IMG/VR virus record: IMGVR_UViG_3300022200_000121
Location: 1-40,847 of that record
Strand: one strand, 5' to 3'
Length of the DNA: 40,847 bases
DNA from: a virus
Position numbers and translations under genes: made by a program
Shown: one piece after another, positions 1 through 8,460 of the stretch
Layout of the letters: each line of letters begins with the position of its first letter
Numbering within the stretch: the stretch's first letter is position 1
The notes under the pieces: generated by a model
What the model was told of the DNA's origin: nothing
Databases searched by the model: none
The model's input: only the letters and a program-made list of their open reading frames with translations

Positions 1-175
1 AATCACAAAGGCGGTGGTATGGGTAGGGCAAATAGTAGACGTACCTGCAACGGAGGAAACAGAAGCTACCTTTATAGATGGCTATCACGTAGACGTAATG
101 CTAACGGAAACTAGAGATTTTGGAAGTTCTGAAACATTCCCTAAAACTCCGGCACATAAATTTGGAATAAAATGA
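1..175 (+). CDS. 3' end of a phage protein of unknown function (partial)
   Basis: An open frame enters from the left edge (first full codon at base 2) and gives 57 residues before TGA at 173-175. The visible part is mixed polar/hydrophobic with no transmembrane segment or catalytic motif I recognise. The stop overlaps the ATG of the holin gene (ATGA at 172-175), so it is probably in the same late transcript and translationally coupled to lysis. The start and most of the protein lie outside the window, so no function is offered. By position it could be a tail or other late protein. Confidence 0.7.
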   Translation, partial: ITKAVVWVGQIVDVPATEETEATFIDGYHVDVMLTETRDFGSSETFPKTPAHKFGIK

Positions 176-603
176 AATACATTAACTATTTATTAAGCTC
201 TATATTACTTATGTTTGTTCCCATTCAAGGAATATTAATAGCTGTAGGAGCGTCTATAGTCTTAGACACTTTTACAGGAATTTTTAAAACTGTAAAAATA
301 AAAGGTTGGAAAAGTGTGAGAAGTAGAACATTATCAAATATTGTTTCTAAAATGCTATTGTATGAAATATGTATTTTATTTTTATTTATAATGGACAAAT
401 TTATTTTTAATGAGTTCATATATAATTGGCTTAGTGTAGATTATATGTTCACAAAAATTTGCGGAATACTTTTAATTTTTATTGAATTAGTATCAATAAA
501 GGAAAATGTAGAAGAATCTTATAATATTAAGATTTGGGATATGCTTAAAAAAGCATTTCTTAGAGCGAAAGAAATTAAAAATAATATGAATGATATTGTA
601 TAA
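172..603 (+). CDS. Phage holin (holin family 4-like)
   Basis: A 143-aa protein, likely the inner-membrane holin that times lysis and releases the endolysin. Hydrophobic segments lie at about residues 5-30, 62-80 and 92-110. The stretch LDTFTGIFKTVK (about 31-42) resembles the DT-TG core of the phage_holin_4_1 family, followed by a basic segment with SR. The C-terminus is short, charged and probably cytoplasmic. It starts in an ATGA overlap with the preceding gene and its TAA (601-603) touches the endolysin ATG at 603. Its place directly before an M15 endolysin and a u-spanin supports the call; the family assignment is by eye. Confidence 0.82.
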   Translation: MKYINYLLSSILLMFVPIQGILIAVGASIVLDTFTGIFKTVKIKGWKSVRSRTLSNIVSKMLLYEICILFLFIMDKFIFNEFIYNWLSVDYMFTKICGILLIFIELVSIKENVEESYNIKIWDMLKKAFLRAKEIKNNMNDIV

Positions 604-1151
604 TGGATAAACTTACAATCGAAAGAATAGGCACTTTACATCCTAAAATAAGGAATGAGGTTATGAGTGCTTACTTGCACGTAAATAACATACTTCTTGG
701 AAAAGGTGTTCGTCTTAGATTTTCATCTACTACAAGAACCATTAAAGAGCAAGACGTTTTATTTTCTCAAGGAAGGACTAAACTTTTTGACTCAATTGGA
801 AGAAGGTTAGGGATTGTAACTAATGCAAAAGGAGGTCAAAGCATACATAATTATCATTTAGCTTTTGATATTGTGTTATTACTTGACAATGACAGTAATG
901 GTTCTTTTGAATCAGCTAGTTGGGACACTCATTTAGATTTTGATAAAGATGGGACTCCGGATTGGATGGAAGCAATTAATTATTTTAAATCAATTGGTTT
1001 TGTATGGGGAGGGGATTGGAAGTTTAAAGACAAGCCTCATTTAGAAATGACTTTTGGACATGATTGGGAATCATTAAAAGAACTTGTTGATAAGGGAGAA
1101 ACCTTTACGGAAAACATTAAAGGTAAGACTTACACTTATGCTGAAATATAG
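603..1151 (+). CDS. M15-family metallopeptidase endolysin
   Basis: A 182-aa peptidoglycan peptidase of the VanY / L-Ala-D-Glu peptidase type (M15), expected to cleave peptide stems. The zinc motif is clear: SIHNYHLAFD gives ligands H82 and D89, and KPHLEM gives H146, with D143 three residues before it as the likely catalytic acid. A conserved QGRT lies at 56-59. Between the zinc motifs are two calcium-loop-like sequences, D95-N-D-S-N-G-...-E103 and D112-F-D-K-D-G-...-E123, the latter a near-perfect EF-hand loop. There is no signal peptide, so export depends on the holin. It overlaps the holin stop by one base and the spanin gene by 14 bases. Confidence 0.9.
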   Translation: MDKLTIERIGTLHPKIRNEVMSAYLHVNNILLGKGVRLRFSSTTRTIKEQDVLFSQGRTKLFDSIGRRLGIVTNAKGGQSIHNYHLAFDIVLLLDNDSNGSFESASWDTHLDFDKDGTPDWMEAINYFKSIGFVWGGDWKFKDKPHLEMTFGHDWESLKELVDKGETFTENIKGKTYTYAEI

Positions 1152-1599
1152 TTTAATATTATTATTGATTTTTTTTTCTTCATGTGGATCTAGGAAAGTT
1201 GTTTCTGAAAAAACGAATTATGAGGTTAAAAAGGACAGTATTTCTATTGTTAAAAAGAAAGAAGTTATAATCACTGAAAACAATATAAGTATAAATACTG
1301 ATATTGATGAAATAGAAATAACCCCTATAGACGTTGAAAAACCTATTGTTATTAATGATAAAAAATATTACAACGCTAAAATAAAAGCTAAAAAGACTAA
1401 AATTAAATTATTAGATAATACTAATAAAAAAGAAATTAAAAAGGATTCTTCTGAAATAAAAGTTATAACAAATAAAAAAGAAATAAAAGAAGTAAGAAAA
1501 GTTGATAGAAAACAAAATTACTTATCTTTTTTATGGTGGATTTTATTAATTGCAGTTATTATATACTTATATAGAAGATATAAAAATATATTGTTTTAA
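1138..1599 (+). CDS. Unimolecular spanin (u-spanin) lipoprotein
   Basis: I start this at ATG 1138 (153 aa) rather than the in-frame ATG at 1084. From 1138 the protein opens with a short basic and hydrophobic lipoprotein signal and a lipobox ending FSSC (C16), whereas the upstream start would bury it. The middle (about 20-120) is a long Lys/Glu/Ile-rich periplasmic region. A C-terminal transmembrane segment follows (about 127-143, WWILLIAVIIYLY) and then a basic tail. An outer-membrane lipid anchor at the N-terminus and an inner-membrane helix at the C-terminus is the architecture of T1 gp11-type u-spanins, which fuse the membranes in the last lysis step. Position directly after holin and endolysin fits. 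Confidence 0.82.
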   Translation: MLKYSLILLLIFFSSCGSRKVVSEKTNYEVKKDSISIVKKKEVIITENNISINTDIDEIEITPIDVEKPIVINDKKYYNAKIKAKKTKIKLLDNTNKKEIKKDSSEIKVITNKKEIKEVRKVDRKQNYLSFLWWILLIAVIIYLYRRYKNILF

Positions 1600-1605
1600 A
1601 TAACA

Positions 1606-1613
1606 TACATTTG
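1606..1613 (+). promoter_or_regulatory. Bacteroidota-type -7 promoter element before fibre gene
   Basis: TACATTTG matches the Bacteroidota -7 consensus TAnnTTTG, 26 bases before the ATG at 1640 and just after the lysis cassette. A TTG at 1591-1593 is closer than the usual roughly 19-base spacing, so the -33 element is weak or absent. Inference: host primary sigma factor promoter for the fibre gene and following genes. Confidence 0.5.
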
Positions 1614-1639
1614 TAAGATGTCAATTAAATTAATAATAA

Positions 1640-2299
1640 ATGGGAAAGATAAGCGACTACAGTAATGCAGCAACACCTGAGTTATCAGATAAATTAATAG
1701 GAACAAAATCAGGAGGTAATCCTGAGAATGATACTTTTAACTTTACAATTTCAAGTATATTGCCTTTAATGAATCAAATTCAAGGATCTAGTTATGGTTT
1801 ATTTGCTCAGACATCTTTAAGCGATCCGATTGTTTTTGCAAGTGGAGAATCTTCTTTAATTGGACAAGGGGTTGGAACTTTAAGTGTACCTGCAAATTCT
1901 TTTAAGATTGGAGATTCATTTACAGCAAAGATGTGTGGTCAACTTAACTCTGCAAACAATCAAATAATTAGATTTAGAGTTCGATCTAATGGCGTTGTAA
2001 TATTAGATGCTTTAGAATATACTTTATCAACAGCGACTAATAAATTTTTTGATTTAATTTTAGACTTTACTATTGCAAACATAGGAGGAGCAGGAACTGC
2101 TGAACTATTTGCTAATGGTGTTTTTACCTATAATAAGAATGCAGGAAATACAATTGAAGGGGTAAATTTTGGATTGATAAGTAATACAGTATTTGATACA
2201 ACGGTTGAAAATAACCTTACGATTACTGCTGAATGGATTACTTCAAGTGCAGGAGATACAATACGTTCCCAAAATTTTACATTAACAAAAGTGTATTAA
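1640..2299 (+). CDS. Fibre/receptor-binding-like structural protein
   Basis: A 219-aa protein. The N-terminus (MGKISDYSNAATPELSDKLIG) looks like the short attachment segment at the start of many phage fibres. From about residue 60 the protein is a regular beta-rich sandwich with alternating polar/hydrophobic strands (for example GTLSVPANSFKIGDSF and IRFRVRSNGVVILDAL), ending in NLTITAEW...SQNFTLTKVY, a C-terminal pattern I associate with fibre/spike heads in phages of this kind. No enzymatic motif is seen. It has its own TAnnTTTG element, so it may be made at a high level. Probable role: host recognition or a capsid/tail fibre; the exact virion position is inferred. Confidence 0.55.
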   Translation: MGKISDYSNAATPELSDKLIGTKSGGNPENDTFNFTISSILPLMNQIQGSSYGLFAQTSLSDPIVFASGESSLIGQGVGTLSVPANSFKIGDSFTAKMCGQLNSANNQIIRFRVRSNGVVILDALEYTLSTATNKFFDLILDFTIANIGGAGTAELFANGVFTYNKNAGNTIEGVNFGLISNTVFDTTVENNLTITAEWITSSAGDTIRSQNFTLTKVY

Positions 2300-2311
2300 T
2301 AATTTTAAATT

Positions 2312-2539
2312 ATGGTAATTAGAAAAATCTCGGTAGGTCCTGATTATAAAAACGGAGCTATGCACTATATATTAGGACAAAAAGTCCTTAACGATACTCA
2401 AGAGATATATCTTATAAAGTACGATAATTTAAAACAATCTATTAAAATTTATATTATTAACAGAAAAAACGAAATAGTTATGTGGAAAGAATTTAATAAT
2501 ACTGTACCTGTTTCTATCGAATATAATATTAATATATAA
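2312..2539 (+). CDS. Small conserved phage protein of unknown function
   Basis: A 75-aa protein, basic and beta-rich, beginning MVIRKISVGPDYKNGAMHY. It looks like a compact single-domain protein of a kind often found in flavobacterial phage genomes, but I know no function for it. The stop (2537-2539) shares its last base with the next ATG at 2539, so the two are coupled. There are no membrane segments or catalytic motifs. The tight packing between structural genes suggests a minor virion or assembly role, which is inference only. Confidence 0.65.
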   Translation: MVIRKISVGPDYKNGAMHYILGQKVLNDTQEIYLIKYDNLKQSIKIYIINRKNEIVMWKEFNNTVPVSIEYNINI

Positions 2540-3102
2540 TGAAATCTCCATTCTACTTTATAGCAAAACCTAAAGACGGTAAAAGATACAATAACACAAA
2601 AGATATAGGAGGAATAGAATTTATAATAAGTACTTCTGAGGAAGACCATAAGTTTTCAAACAGATATGCTGAAGTTATAGAGCTTCCTTTAGGTTATAGT
2701 GGTCCTATAGAGATAGGGGATACCTTACTTGTACACCATAACGCTTTTAAGTTTTATAACGACATGAAAGGTCGTCAAAGAAGCGGTAAAAGTTTTTTTA
2801 AAGATGATTTATTTTTTATTGAAACAGATCAATTTTTTATGTACAAAAATAAGGACAGATGGTTTGCTTACGATAGATATTGTTTTGTAAAACCAATTCC
2901 TGTTACTGAATCATATATTAAAAAGCCTTTTAAAGAGGAGCCATTGATGGGCAAGATGGTTTATCCAAATGATTACTTACTTAGTCAAGGGGTAAATTCG
3001 GGAGACTTAATATCTTTTAAACCTGATAGCGAATACGAGTTTGATGTTGATGGTGAAAAACTTTATAGAATGTTTGACCATCAAATAACAATGGTGTTAT
3101 GA
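2539..3102 (+). CDS. Phage protein with possible GroES-like beta-barrel
   Basis: A 187-aa soluble protein. Residues about 43-75 (IELPLGYSGPIEIGDTLLVHHN) and the C-terminus (GVNSGDLISFKPDS, then YRMFDHQITMVL) have the look of the two ends of a chaperonin-10 barrel: a glycine turn, GD-plus-hydrophobic strand, and a hydrophobic final strand. The central part has DDLFF, DQFFMY and YCFVKPI. T4 gp31-type co-chaperonins help capsid proteins fold, so this would fit a gene just upstream of the head module. The similarity is by eye and weak; it could instead be an unrelated beta protein. The stop overlaps the next gene's ATG (ATGA at 3099-3102). Confidence 0.5.
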   Translation: MKSPFYFIAKPKDGKRYNNTKDIGGIEFIISTSEEDHKFSNRYAEVIELPLGYSGPIEIGDTLLVHHNAFKFYNDMKGRQRSGKSFFKDDLFFIETDQFFMYKNKDRWFAYDRYCFVKPIPVTESYIKKPFKEEPLMGKMVYPNDYLLSQGVNSGDLISFKPDSEYEFDVDGEKLYRMFDHQITMVL

Positions 3103-3476
3103 CAGGATTTTATGAAATGATTGAAAAGTACAACATAAACTTTGATGCTTTGAAAGAATACTTAAAATCAGAAGAGTTTTTTAAATTAGCGGGACCTGTT
3201 GTAGATGATAAAAACGAAAATTACAAAGTATCTGAATCTAAAATAGATGGGCTTGGTATATTTTCAAACAAAGAATTTATTAAAGGAGATGTTATAGGTT
3301 ATGGAAGATTTGGAGGTACAAGAACTTTAGCGGGAAGATACGCAAATCATTCAGATATAAATAACGCTAATTTTCATTATATTGAAAATAGTAAAGACGC
3401 TAAATTGGTTTGTGAGAAAGATATTGCTATAGGAGAAGAGATTTTAGTCAATTATAGAAATTATTTACATATATGA
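3099..3476 (+). CDS. SET-domain protein, putative lysine methyltransferase
   Basis: A 125-aa protein. After a helical N-terminus (1-40) comes a minimal SET domain: VSESKIDGLGIFSNKEFIKGD (44-64) matches the opening SET strands, RYANHSDINNANF (80-92) is the cofactor-binding R-x-x-NHS-x-x-x-N/A motif with N83-H84, and AIGEEILVNYRNY (110-122) is the GEE-...-Y motif with Y119. SET enzymes transfer methyl from S-adenosylmethionine to lysine. There is no pre-SET or post-SET cysteine cluster, so it is a very short version. It is translationally coupled to its neighbours (ATGA at both ends). The target is unknown; a virion protein or a host protein are both possible. Confidence 0.78.
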   Translation: MTGFYEMIEKYNINFDALKEYLKSEEFFKLAGPVVDDKNENYKVSESKIDGLGIFSNKEFIKGDVIGYGRFGGTRTLAGRYANHSDINNANFHYIENSKDAKLVCEKDIAIGEEILVNYRNYLHI

Positions 3477-3757
3477 GTTTAAAAGAAATAAAACTTAAAA
3501 TCATAGCAGCAGGTCATAAAGCTGTAGAGGAATTGATTAAAGTCGCTGAGGACTCCATATTGGACCCTAATAACGAAGGTGATGATCTAGCTGCTGACAA
3601 GCTAAAAAATGCAGCAGCAACGAAGAAATTGGCTATATTTGATGCGTTTGAGATTCTTAATAGAATTGAAGCTGAAAAAGAAAGTATTTATTTATCTGAG
3701 AAAGGTGACAATATAAACGATACACGACAAGGGTTTGCAGAAAGAAGATCTAAATAA
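3473..3757 (+). CDS. Small protein upstream of terminase, possible small terminase subunit
   Basis: A 94-aa mostly helical, charged protein with an Ala/Lys-rich middle (about 40-70). It lies immediately before, and overlaps by 23 bases, the large terminase gene, the usual position of the DNA-recognition small subunit. I see no clear helix-turn-helix, and the C-terminus (NINDTRQGFAERRSK) is basic and probably flexible. Assignment rests on position and size only. It starts in an ATGA overlap with the SET gene. Confidence 0.5.
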   Translation: MSLKEIKLKIIAAGHKAVEELIKVAEDSILDPNNEGDDLAADKLKNAAATKKLAIFDAFEILNRIEAEKESIYLSEKGDNINDTRQGFAERRSK

Positions 3758-5981
3758 GTTATATTATGTAGTTAATGATTATATATCAAAGACAGTAGTT
3801 TCTAATAAAAACAGAAACAAGTCTTGGTTATATGGTTATAATGATAAATATAATGTAATTGTTATTTCTAAAACAGGTCAAATAGGAGATGTAATAAACA
3901 TTTCAGGTATTTTTATTGCTTTACCTTTAACTCCCGAAAAGTGTTTTCAAAGACACACAAGTAAATCCGAACAATATTGGGAAAGAAAAAGTATCCCAAA
4001 ACAACTACAAAAAGTACAATCAATATTTCAATGGAATGAGATGCCTTCTGAATTTAAAAACAAGTGGGTTGATTATATTGAAAATGAATTTGATTATAGA
4101 GAGCAAGGCTTTTGGTTTATGAATAATGGTGTAAAAACCTATATTACAGGATCGCATTATATGTATTTACAATGGTCAAGTATTGACGTTGGTTATCCTG
4201 ATTTTCGTGAAGCTAATCGTATATATTGGATCTTTTGGGAGGCTTGTAAAGCAGACGAAAGATGTTACGGTTTAATATATTTAAAAATTAGACGTTCAGG
4301 ATTTTCATTTATGTCTTCTTCGGAAGCTGTAAACACAGGAACTCTTGCTCGTGATGCGAGAATTGGAATACTATCTAAAACAGGTCCTGATGCTAAGAAA
4401 ATGTTTACAGATAAAGTCGTTCCAATAAACAGTAAACTTCCTTTTTTCTTTAAGCCTATTATGGACGGTATGGATAAACCGAAAACAGAATTGGCGTTTA
4501 GAGTTCCTGCATCTAAAATTACTAAAAAAAATATGTATGAGTCTGATCTTGAGATCATTGAAGGACTAGATACAACAATAGATTGGAAAAACACAGATGA
4601 CAACTCTTATGATGGGGAGAAGTTATTACTATTATGCCATGACGAAAGTGGTAAATGGACTAAGCCTAACAACATTAAAGAGAATTGGCGAGTAACTAAA
4701 ACTTGTCTTAGATTAGGTTCTAAAATTATTGGTAAGTGTATGATGGGTTCTACTTCTAATGCTTTATCAAAAGGAGGTCAGAATTATAAAGATATGTTTG
4801 AGGATTCTAATGTTACAGTTAGAAATGGAAATGGGCAAACCAAGTCAGGGTTATATTCTCTTTTTATTCCTATGGAATGGAACATGGAAGGTTTTATAGA
4901 TCAATATGGGATGCCTCTGTTTTACAAACCTGTTGAACCAATAAAAGGTATTGATGGTGTTTTAATTAAAAACGGAGCTATAGATTATTGGGAAGCAGAG
5001 GTTGATTCATTAAAGAATGATGCTGATGCACTAAATGAATTTTATCGTCAGTTTCCAAGAACAGAGTCTCACGCTTTTAGAGATGAAAGTAAGCAGTCTT
5101 TGTTTAATCTAACTAAAATATATCAGCAAATAGATTTTAACGACAGCCTTATAAGAAAACATCATTTAACAAAAGGATCTTTTCATTGGGTAGACGGAAT
5201 AAAAGATGGTAAGGTTATATTCACTCCTGATAACAGGGGTCGGTTCTTAGTTAGTTGGACTCCTTCAAAATATTTGCAAAACAATGTGCATATTAGAAAT
5301 GGAAAAAAATATCCGGGGAATGAGCACATTGGGTCTTTTGGTTGTGACTCTTATGATATTTCTGCTGTAGTTGGAGGTAGAGGGTCTAACGGGGCACTTC
5401 ATGGTCTTACTAAATTTAATATGGACGAGGCTCCTTCAAATGAATTTTTTCTTGAATATATTGCAAGACCTCAAACTGCTGAGATATTTTTTGAAGAGGT
5501 TCTTATGGCTTGTGTTTTTTATGGTATGCCTATTTTAGTGGAAAATAACAAACCACGTTTGTTGTATCATTTTAAAAATAGAGGTTATAGAGAGTTTTCT
5601 TTAAACAGACCTGATAAACAATATAATAAACTTAGTAAAACTGAGAAAGAACTTGGAGGAATACCAAACTCTTCTGAAGACGTAAAGCAATCTCACGCCT
5701 CTGCTATTGAATCATATATAGAGAGGTATGTAGGGTTTGATGTTTCAACGCATTACAGAGATCCTGATGAAATTGGAAGTATGTTATTCACAAGAACTTT
5801 AGAAGATTGGGCTAAATTTGATATTAATAACAGAACAAAATTTGATGCTTCTATTAGTTCAGGATTAGCTATAATGGCTAACCAAAAGCATATATATTTA
5901 CCTCAGAAAAAAGAATCAAAAATAATTCTTAACTTCGCAAGGTACTCAAATGATGGAAATAACAGTCAATTAATTAGATGA
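3735..5981 (+). CDS. terL: Terminase large subunit
   Basis: A 748-aa DNA-packaging motor: N-terminal ATPase and C-terminal RNase H-fold nuclease. The ATPase shows a degenerate Walker A-like segment K184-I-R-R-S-G-F-S191 and a Walker B LLLLCHDES with D303-E304. The nuclease shows FGCDSYD with D538 and D541, followed by a strand/turn pattern SAVVGGRG. The only plausible start is TTG at 3735, within the preceding gene: the frame is open only from 3717 and the next methionine is far downstream, after conserved-looking sequence. It precedes the portal gene with an ATGA overlap (5978-5981). At 748 aa it is larger than the typical 450-650 aa. Confidence 0.85.
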   Translation: MQKEDLNKLYYVVNDYISKTVVSNKNRNKSWLYGYNDKYNVIVISKTGQIGDVINISGIFIALPLTPEKCFQRHTSKSEQYWERKSIPKQLQKVQSIFQWNEMPSEFKNKWVDYIENEFDYREQGFWFMNNGVKTYITGSHYMYLQWSSIDVGYPDFREANRIYWIFWEACKADERCYGLIYLKIRRSGFSFMSSSEAVNTGTLARDARIGILSKTGPDAKKMFTDKVVPINSKLPFFFKPIMDGMDKPKTELAFRVPASKITKKNMYESDLEIIEGLDTTIDWKNTDDNSYDGEKLLLLCHDESGKWTKPNNIKENWRVTKTCLRLGSKIIGKCMMGSTSNALSKGGQNYKDMFEDSNVTVRNGNGQTKSGLYSLFIPMEWNMEGFIDQYGMPLFYKPVEPIKGIDGVLIKNGAIDYWEAEVDSLKNDADALNEFYRQFPRTESHAFRDESKQSLFNLTKIYQQIDFNDSLIRKHHLTKGSFHWVDGIKDGKVIFTPDNRGRFLVSWTPSKYLQNNVHIRNGKKYPGNEHIGSFGCDSYDISAVVGGRGSNGALHGLTKFNMDEAPSNEFFLEYIARPQTAEIFFEEVLMACVFYGMPILVENNKPRLLYHFKNRGYREFSLNRPDKQYNKLSKTEKELGGIPNSSEDVKQSHASAIESYIERYVGFDVSTHYRDPDEIGSMLFTRTLEDWAKFDINNRTKFDASISSGLAIMANQKHIYLPQKKESKIILNFARYSNDGNNSQLIR

Positions 5982-8413
5982 AAGATATAACAATAGACAT
6001 TACATCGTCAGCTTTTCCAAGTCAGTTAGCGACTGATGCAGAAAAAGCCTCTGAACAATTTGGTCTTCAAGTTGGTCAAGCTATTCAATATGAATGGTTT
6101 AGAAAAGACGGAAACTCCTGTAGATACTATGGTCAATGGATAGAGTTTAATAGGTTGCGACTATATGCAAGGGGGGAACAGCCTGTTGGTAAATACAAAA
6201 ATGAATTAGCTGTTGATGGAGATTTATCTTATTTAAACTTAGATTGGACTCCTGTCCCTATTATTTCAAAATTTGTTGATATTGTTGTAAACGGAATGTC
6301 AAACAGACTGTTTAAGGTAAAGGCATACGCTCAAGACGCTATGTCTCAAGCTAAAAGAAGCAAGTATCAAGAAATGCTTGAGAGTCAAATGTCGGGTAAA
6401 GAAGTGTTGTTACAGATACAAGAGTTATCAGGAGTAAATCCTTTTGTAATGACGCCTGATAGCCTTCCCGGAACAGATGAAGAATTGTCTTTATATATGC
6501 AGCTTAATTATAAGCCTGCAATTGAAATAGCTGAAGAAACAGCTATAAACACAATGTTTGATGAAAATCATTATGAGGATATAAGAAAAAGACTTGACTA
6601 TGATGCTGCTGTAATTGGAATATCAATTGCAAAGCATGAGTTTCTTCAAGGATCAGGAGTGCAAGTTTCTTATGTTGATCCTGCTAATGTTGTTTACTCA
6701 TATACAGAAGATCCTTATTTTAAAGATTGTTTTTATTGGGGAGAAATTAAAACAGTTCCTATTACTGAGTTAATGAAAATAGACCCAACATTAACAAAAG
6801 ATGATTTACAAGAAATAACTCAATATAGTCAGCAATGGTATGATTATTATAATGTAGCTCAATTTTATGAAAACAGTGTTTTTTCGAGAGACACAGCTAC
6901 GTTAATGTATTTTAATTATAAAACCACTAAAAAAGTAACTTATAAGAAAAAAATACTTGAAGGAGGGGCTTCAAAAGTTATAGAAAAAGATGATACTTTT
7001 AATCCTCCTATAGAAATGATGGAAGAGGGTAATTTTGAAAAAGTTCAAAAAACTATTGACGTTTGGTATGAGGGAATAATGGTGATGGGTACTAATATTC
7101 TTTTAAAGTGGGAGCTTTCATCAAATATGGTTCGTCCTAAATCAGCTTCTCAACACGCTATATCAAATTACGTTGCTTGTGCTCCTCGTATGTACAAAGG
7201 AGTGATTGAATCTTTAGTAAGAAGAATGATACCTTTTGCTGATCTTATTCAAATTACGCATTTAAAATTGCAGCAAGTAATTAATAAAACAGTTCCTGAT
7301 GGAGTTTTTATTGATGCGGATGGTTTAAATGAAGTTGATTTAGGAACAGGAGGTGCTTATAATCCTGAAGACGCATTAAGACTATATTTTCAAACAGGGT
7401 CTGTTATTGGTCGTAGCTATACGGGAGATGGAGATTTTAATAATGCAAGAGTTCCTATTCAACAATTAACTTCTAGTTCAGGAGCTTCAAAAACTCAAAT
7501 GCTTATAGCTAATTATAATCATTATATGGATATGATTAGATCAGTTACTGGGCTAAATGAAGCTCGTGATGGCTCTAATCCGGATCCTAATGCTTTAGTT
7601 GGTGTTCAAAAATTAGCTTCTTTAAACTCAAATACAGCAACAAGACACATATTAGATGGGAGTTTATTTATATACAAAACATTAGCAGAAGCATTAACGT
7701 ACAGAATTGCTGATATTTTAGAGTATTCAGACTTTAAAGATGACTTTATTAATAAAATAGGGAGGTATAACGTCTCTATATTAAGTGATATAAGTGATCT
7801 TTATATTTACGATTTTGGAGTTTTTATTGAACTTTCACCTGATGAAGAGCAAAAAGCTCAACTCGAAGGTAATATACAAATGGCATTATCTAAAGGAGAT
7901 ATTAATCTTGAAGATGCTATTGATATACGTGAGATTAAAAATCTAAAACTTGCAAATCAATTGCTGAAAATGAAGCGTATTAAAAAGCAAGAACGTGAAG
8001 AGCAAATGGAGACGCAAAAACAAGCTATGACTGCACAATTACAAATGCAATCTCAGCAAATGGCAGCTGATACGGCTATGCAAAAAATACAACTTGACAC
8101 TCAGTCTAAAATGCAAATTAAACAAGCAGAGGTATCTTTTGAGATAGAGAAAATGCGACAAGAGGCAGCTCTTAAATTTGACTTAATGACTAAAGAATTT
8201 AATTTTAATATGCAACTTAAAGGAGTAGAAGTTGATAATTTAAGCAAAAGAGAAAACGAAAGAGAGGATGCTAAATCAAAAAGAATAAGTCAGCAAAACA
8301 CAGAACAATCAAAACTAATAAATCAAAGGAAAAACAATTTGCCCCCATTAAACTTTGAATCAAATGAGGATACTTTAGATGGATTTGATTTTGGCAGTTT
8401 TGAGCCTCGATAA
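5978..8413 (+). CDS. Portal protein
   Basis: An 811-aa portal, forming the dodecameric DNA entry ring at the capsid vertex. It sits between terminase and scaffold/capsid as expected. The core (about 30-640) has the mixed helical/beta pattern of podovirus portals, with a segment SVTGLNEARDGSNPDPNALVG (about 520-540) of the kind seen in large portals. Residues about 660-800 are a long Gln/Met/Lys/Glu-rich helix, probably coiled coil, comparable to the barrel extension of P22-type portals. There is no protease domain. It overlaps the terminase stop by four bases. Confidence 0.82.
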   Translation: MKDITIDITSSAFPSQLATDAEKASEQFGLQVGQAIQYEWFRKDGNSCRYYGQWIEFNRLRLYARGEQPVGKYKNELAVDGDLSYLNLDWTPVPIISKFVDIVVNGMSNRLFKVKAYAQDAMSQAKRSKYQEMLESQMSGKEVLLQIQELSGVNPFVMTPDSLPGTDEELSLYMQLNYKPAIEIAEETAINTMFDENHYEDIRKRLDYDAAVIGISIAKHEFLQGSGVQVSYVDPANVVYSYTEDPYFKDCFYWGEIKTVPITELMKIDPTLTKDDLQEITQYSQQWYDYYNVAQFYENSVFSRDTATLMYFNYKTTKKVTYKKKILEGGASKVIEKDDTFNPPIEMMEEGNFEKVQKTIDVWYEGIMVMGTNILLKWELSSNMVRPKSASQHAISNYVACAPRMYKGVIESLVRRMIPFADLIQITHLKLQQVINKTVPDGVFIDADGLNEVDLGTGGAYNPEDALRLYFQTGSVIGRSYTGDGDFNNARVPIQQLTSSSGASKTQMLIANYNHYMDMIRSVTGLNEARDGSNPDPNALVGVQKLASLNSNTATRHILDGSLFIYKTLAEALTYRIADILEYSDFKDDFINKIGRYNVSILSDISDLYIYDFGVFIELSPDEEQKAQLEGNIQMALSKGDINLEDAIDIREIKNLKLANQLLKMKRIKKQEREEQMETQKQAMTAQLQMQSQQMAADTAMQKIQLDTQSKMQIKQAEVSFEIEKMRQEAALKFDLMTKEFNFNMQLKGVEVDNLSKRENEREDAKSKRISQQNTEQSKLINQRKNNLPPLNFESNEDTLDGFDFGSFEPR

Positions 8414-8431
8414 AAATCAAAAAAATATATA

Positions 8432-8439
8432 TATATTTG
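8432..8439 (+). promoter_or_regulatory. Bacteroidota-type -7 promoter element before scaffold and capsid
   Basis: TATATTTG matches TAnnTTTG, 21 bases before the scaffold ATG (8461), in one of the few intergenic gaps of the late region. No good TTG is seen at the expected -33 position. Its place before the two most abundant head proteins supports a true promoter. Confidence 0.5.
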
Positions 8440-8460
8440 TGATAAATTAAATTTAATTAA

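Noticed and set aside
1084-1137. Longer N-terminus for the spanin gene
   Set aside because: Starting at ATG 1084 adds 18 basic residues before a clear lipoprotein signal and buries it; ATG 1138 gives a textbook signal and lipobox.
4265-4603. Opposite-strand frames inside late genes (for example under the terminase, giant virion protein and internal proteins)
   Set aside because: They lie fully inside strong genes, show low-complexity Ser/Leu/Phe composition typical of antisense shadows and have no spacing or start context.
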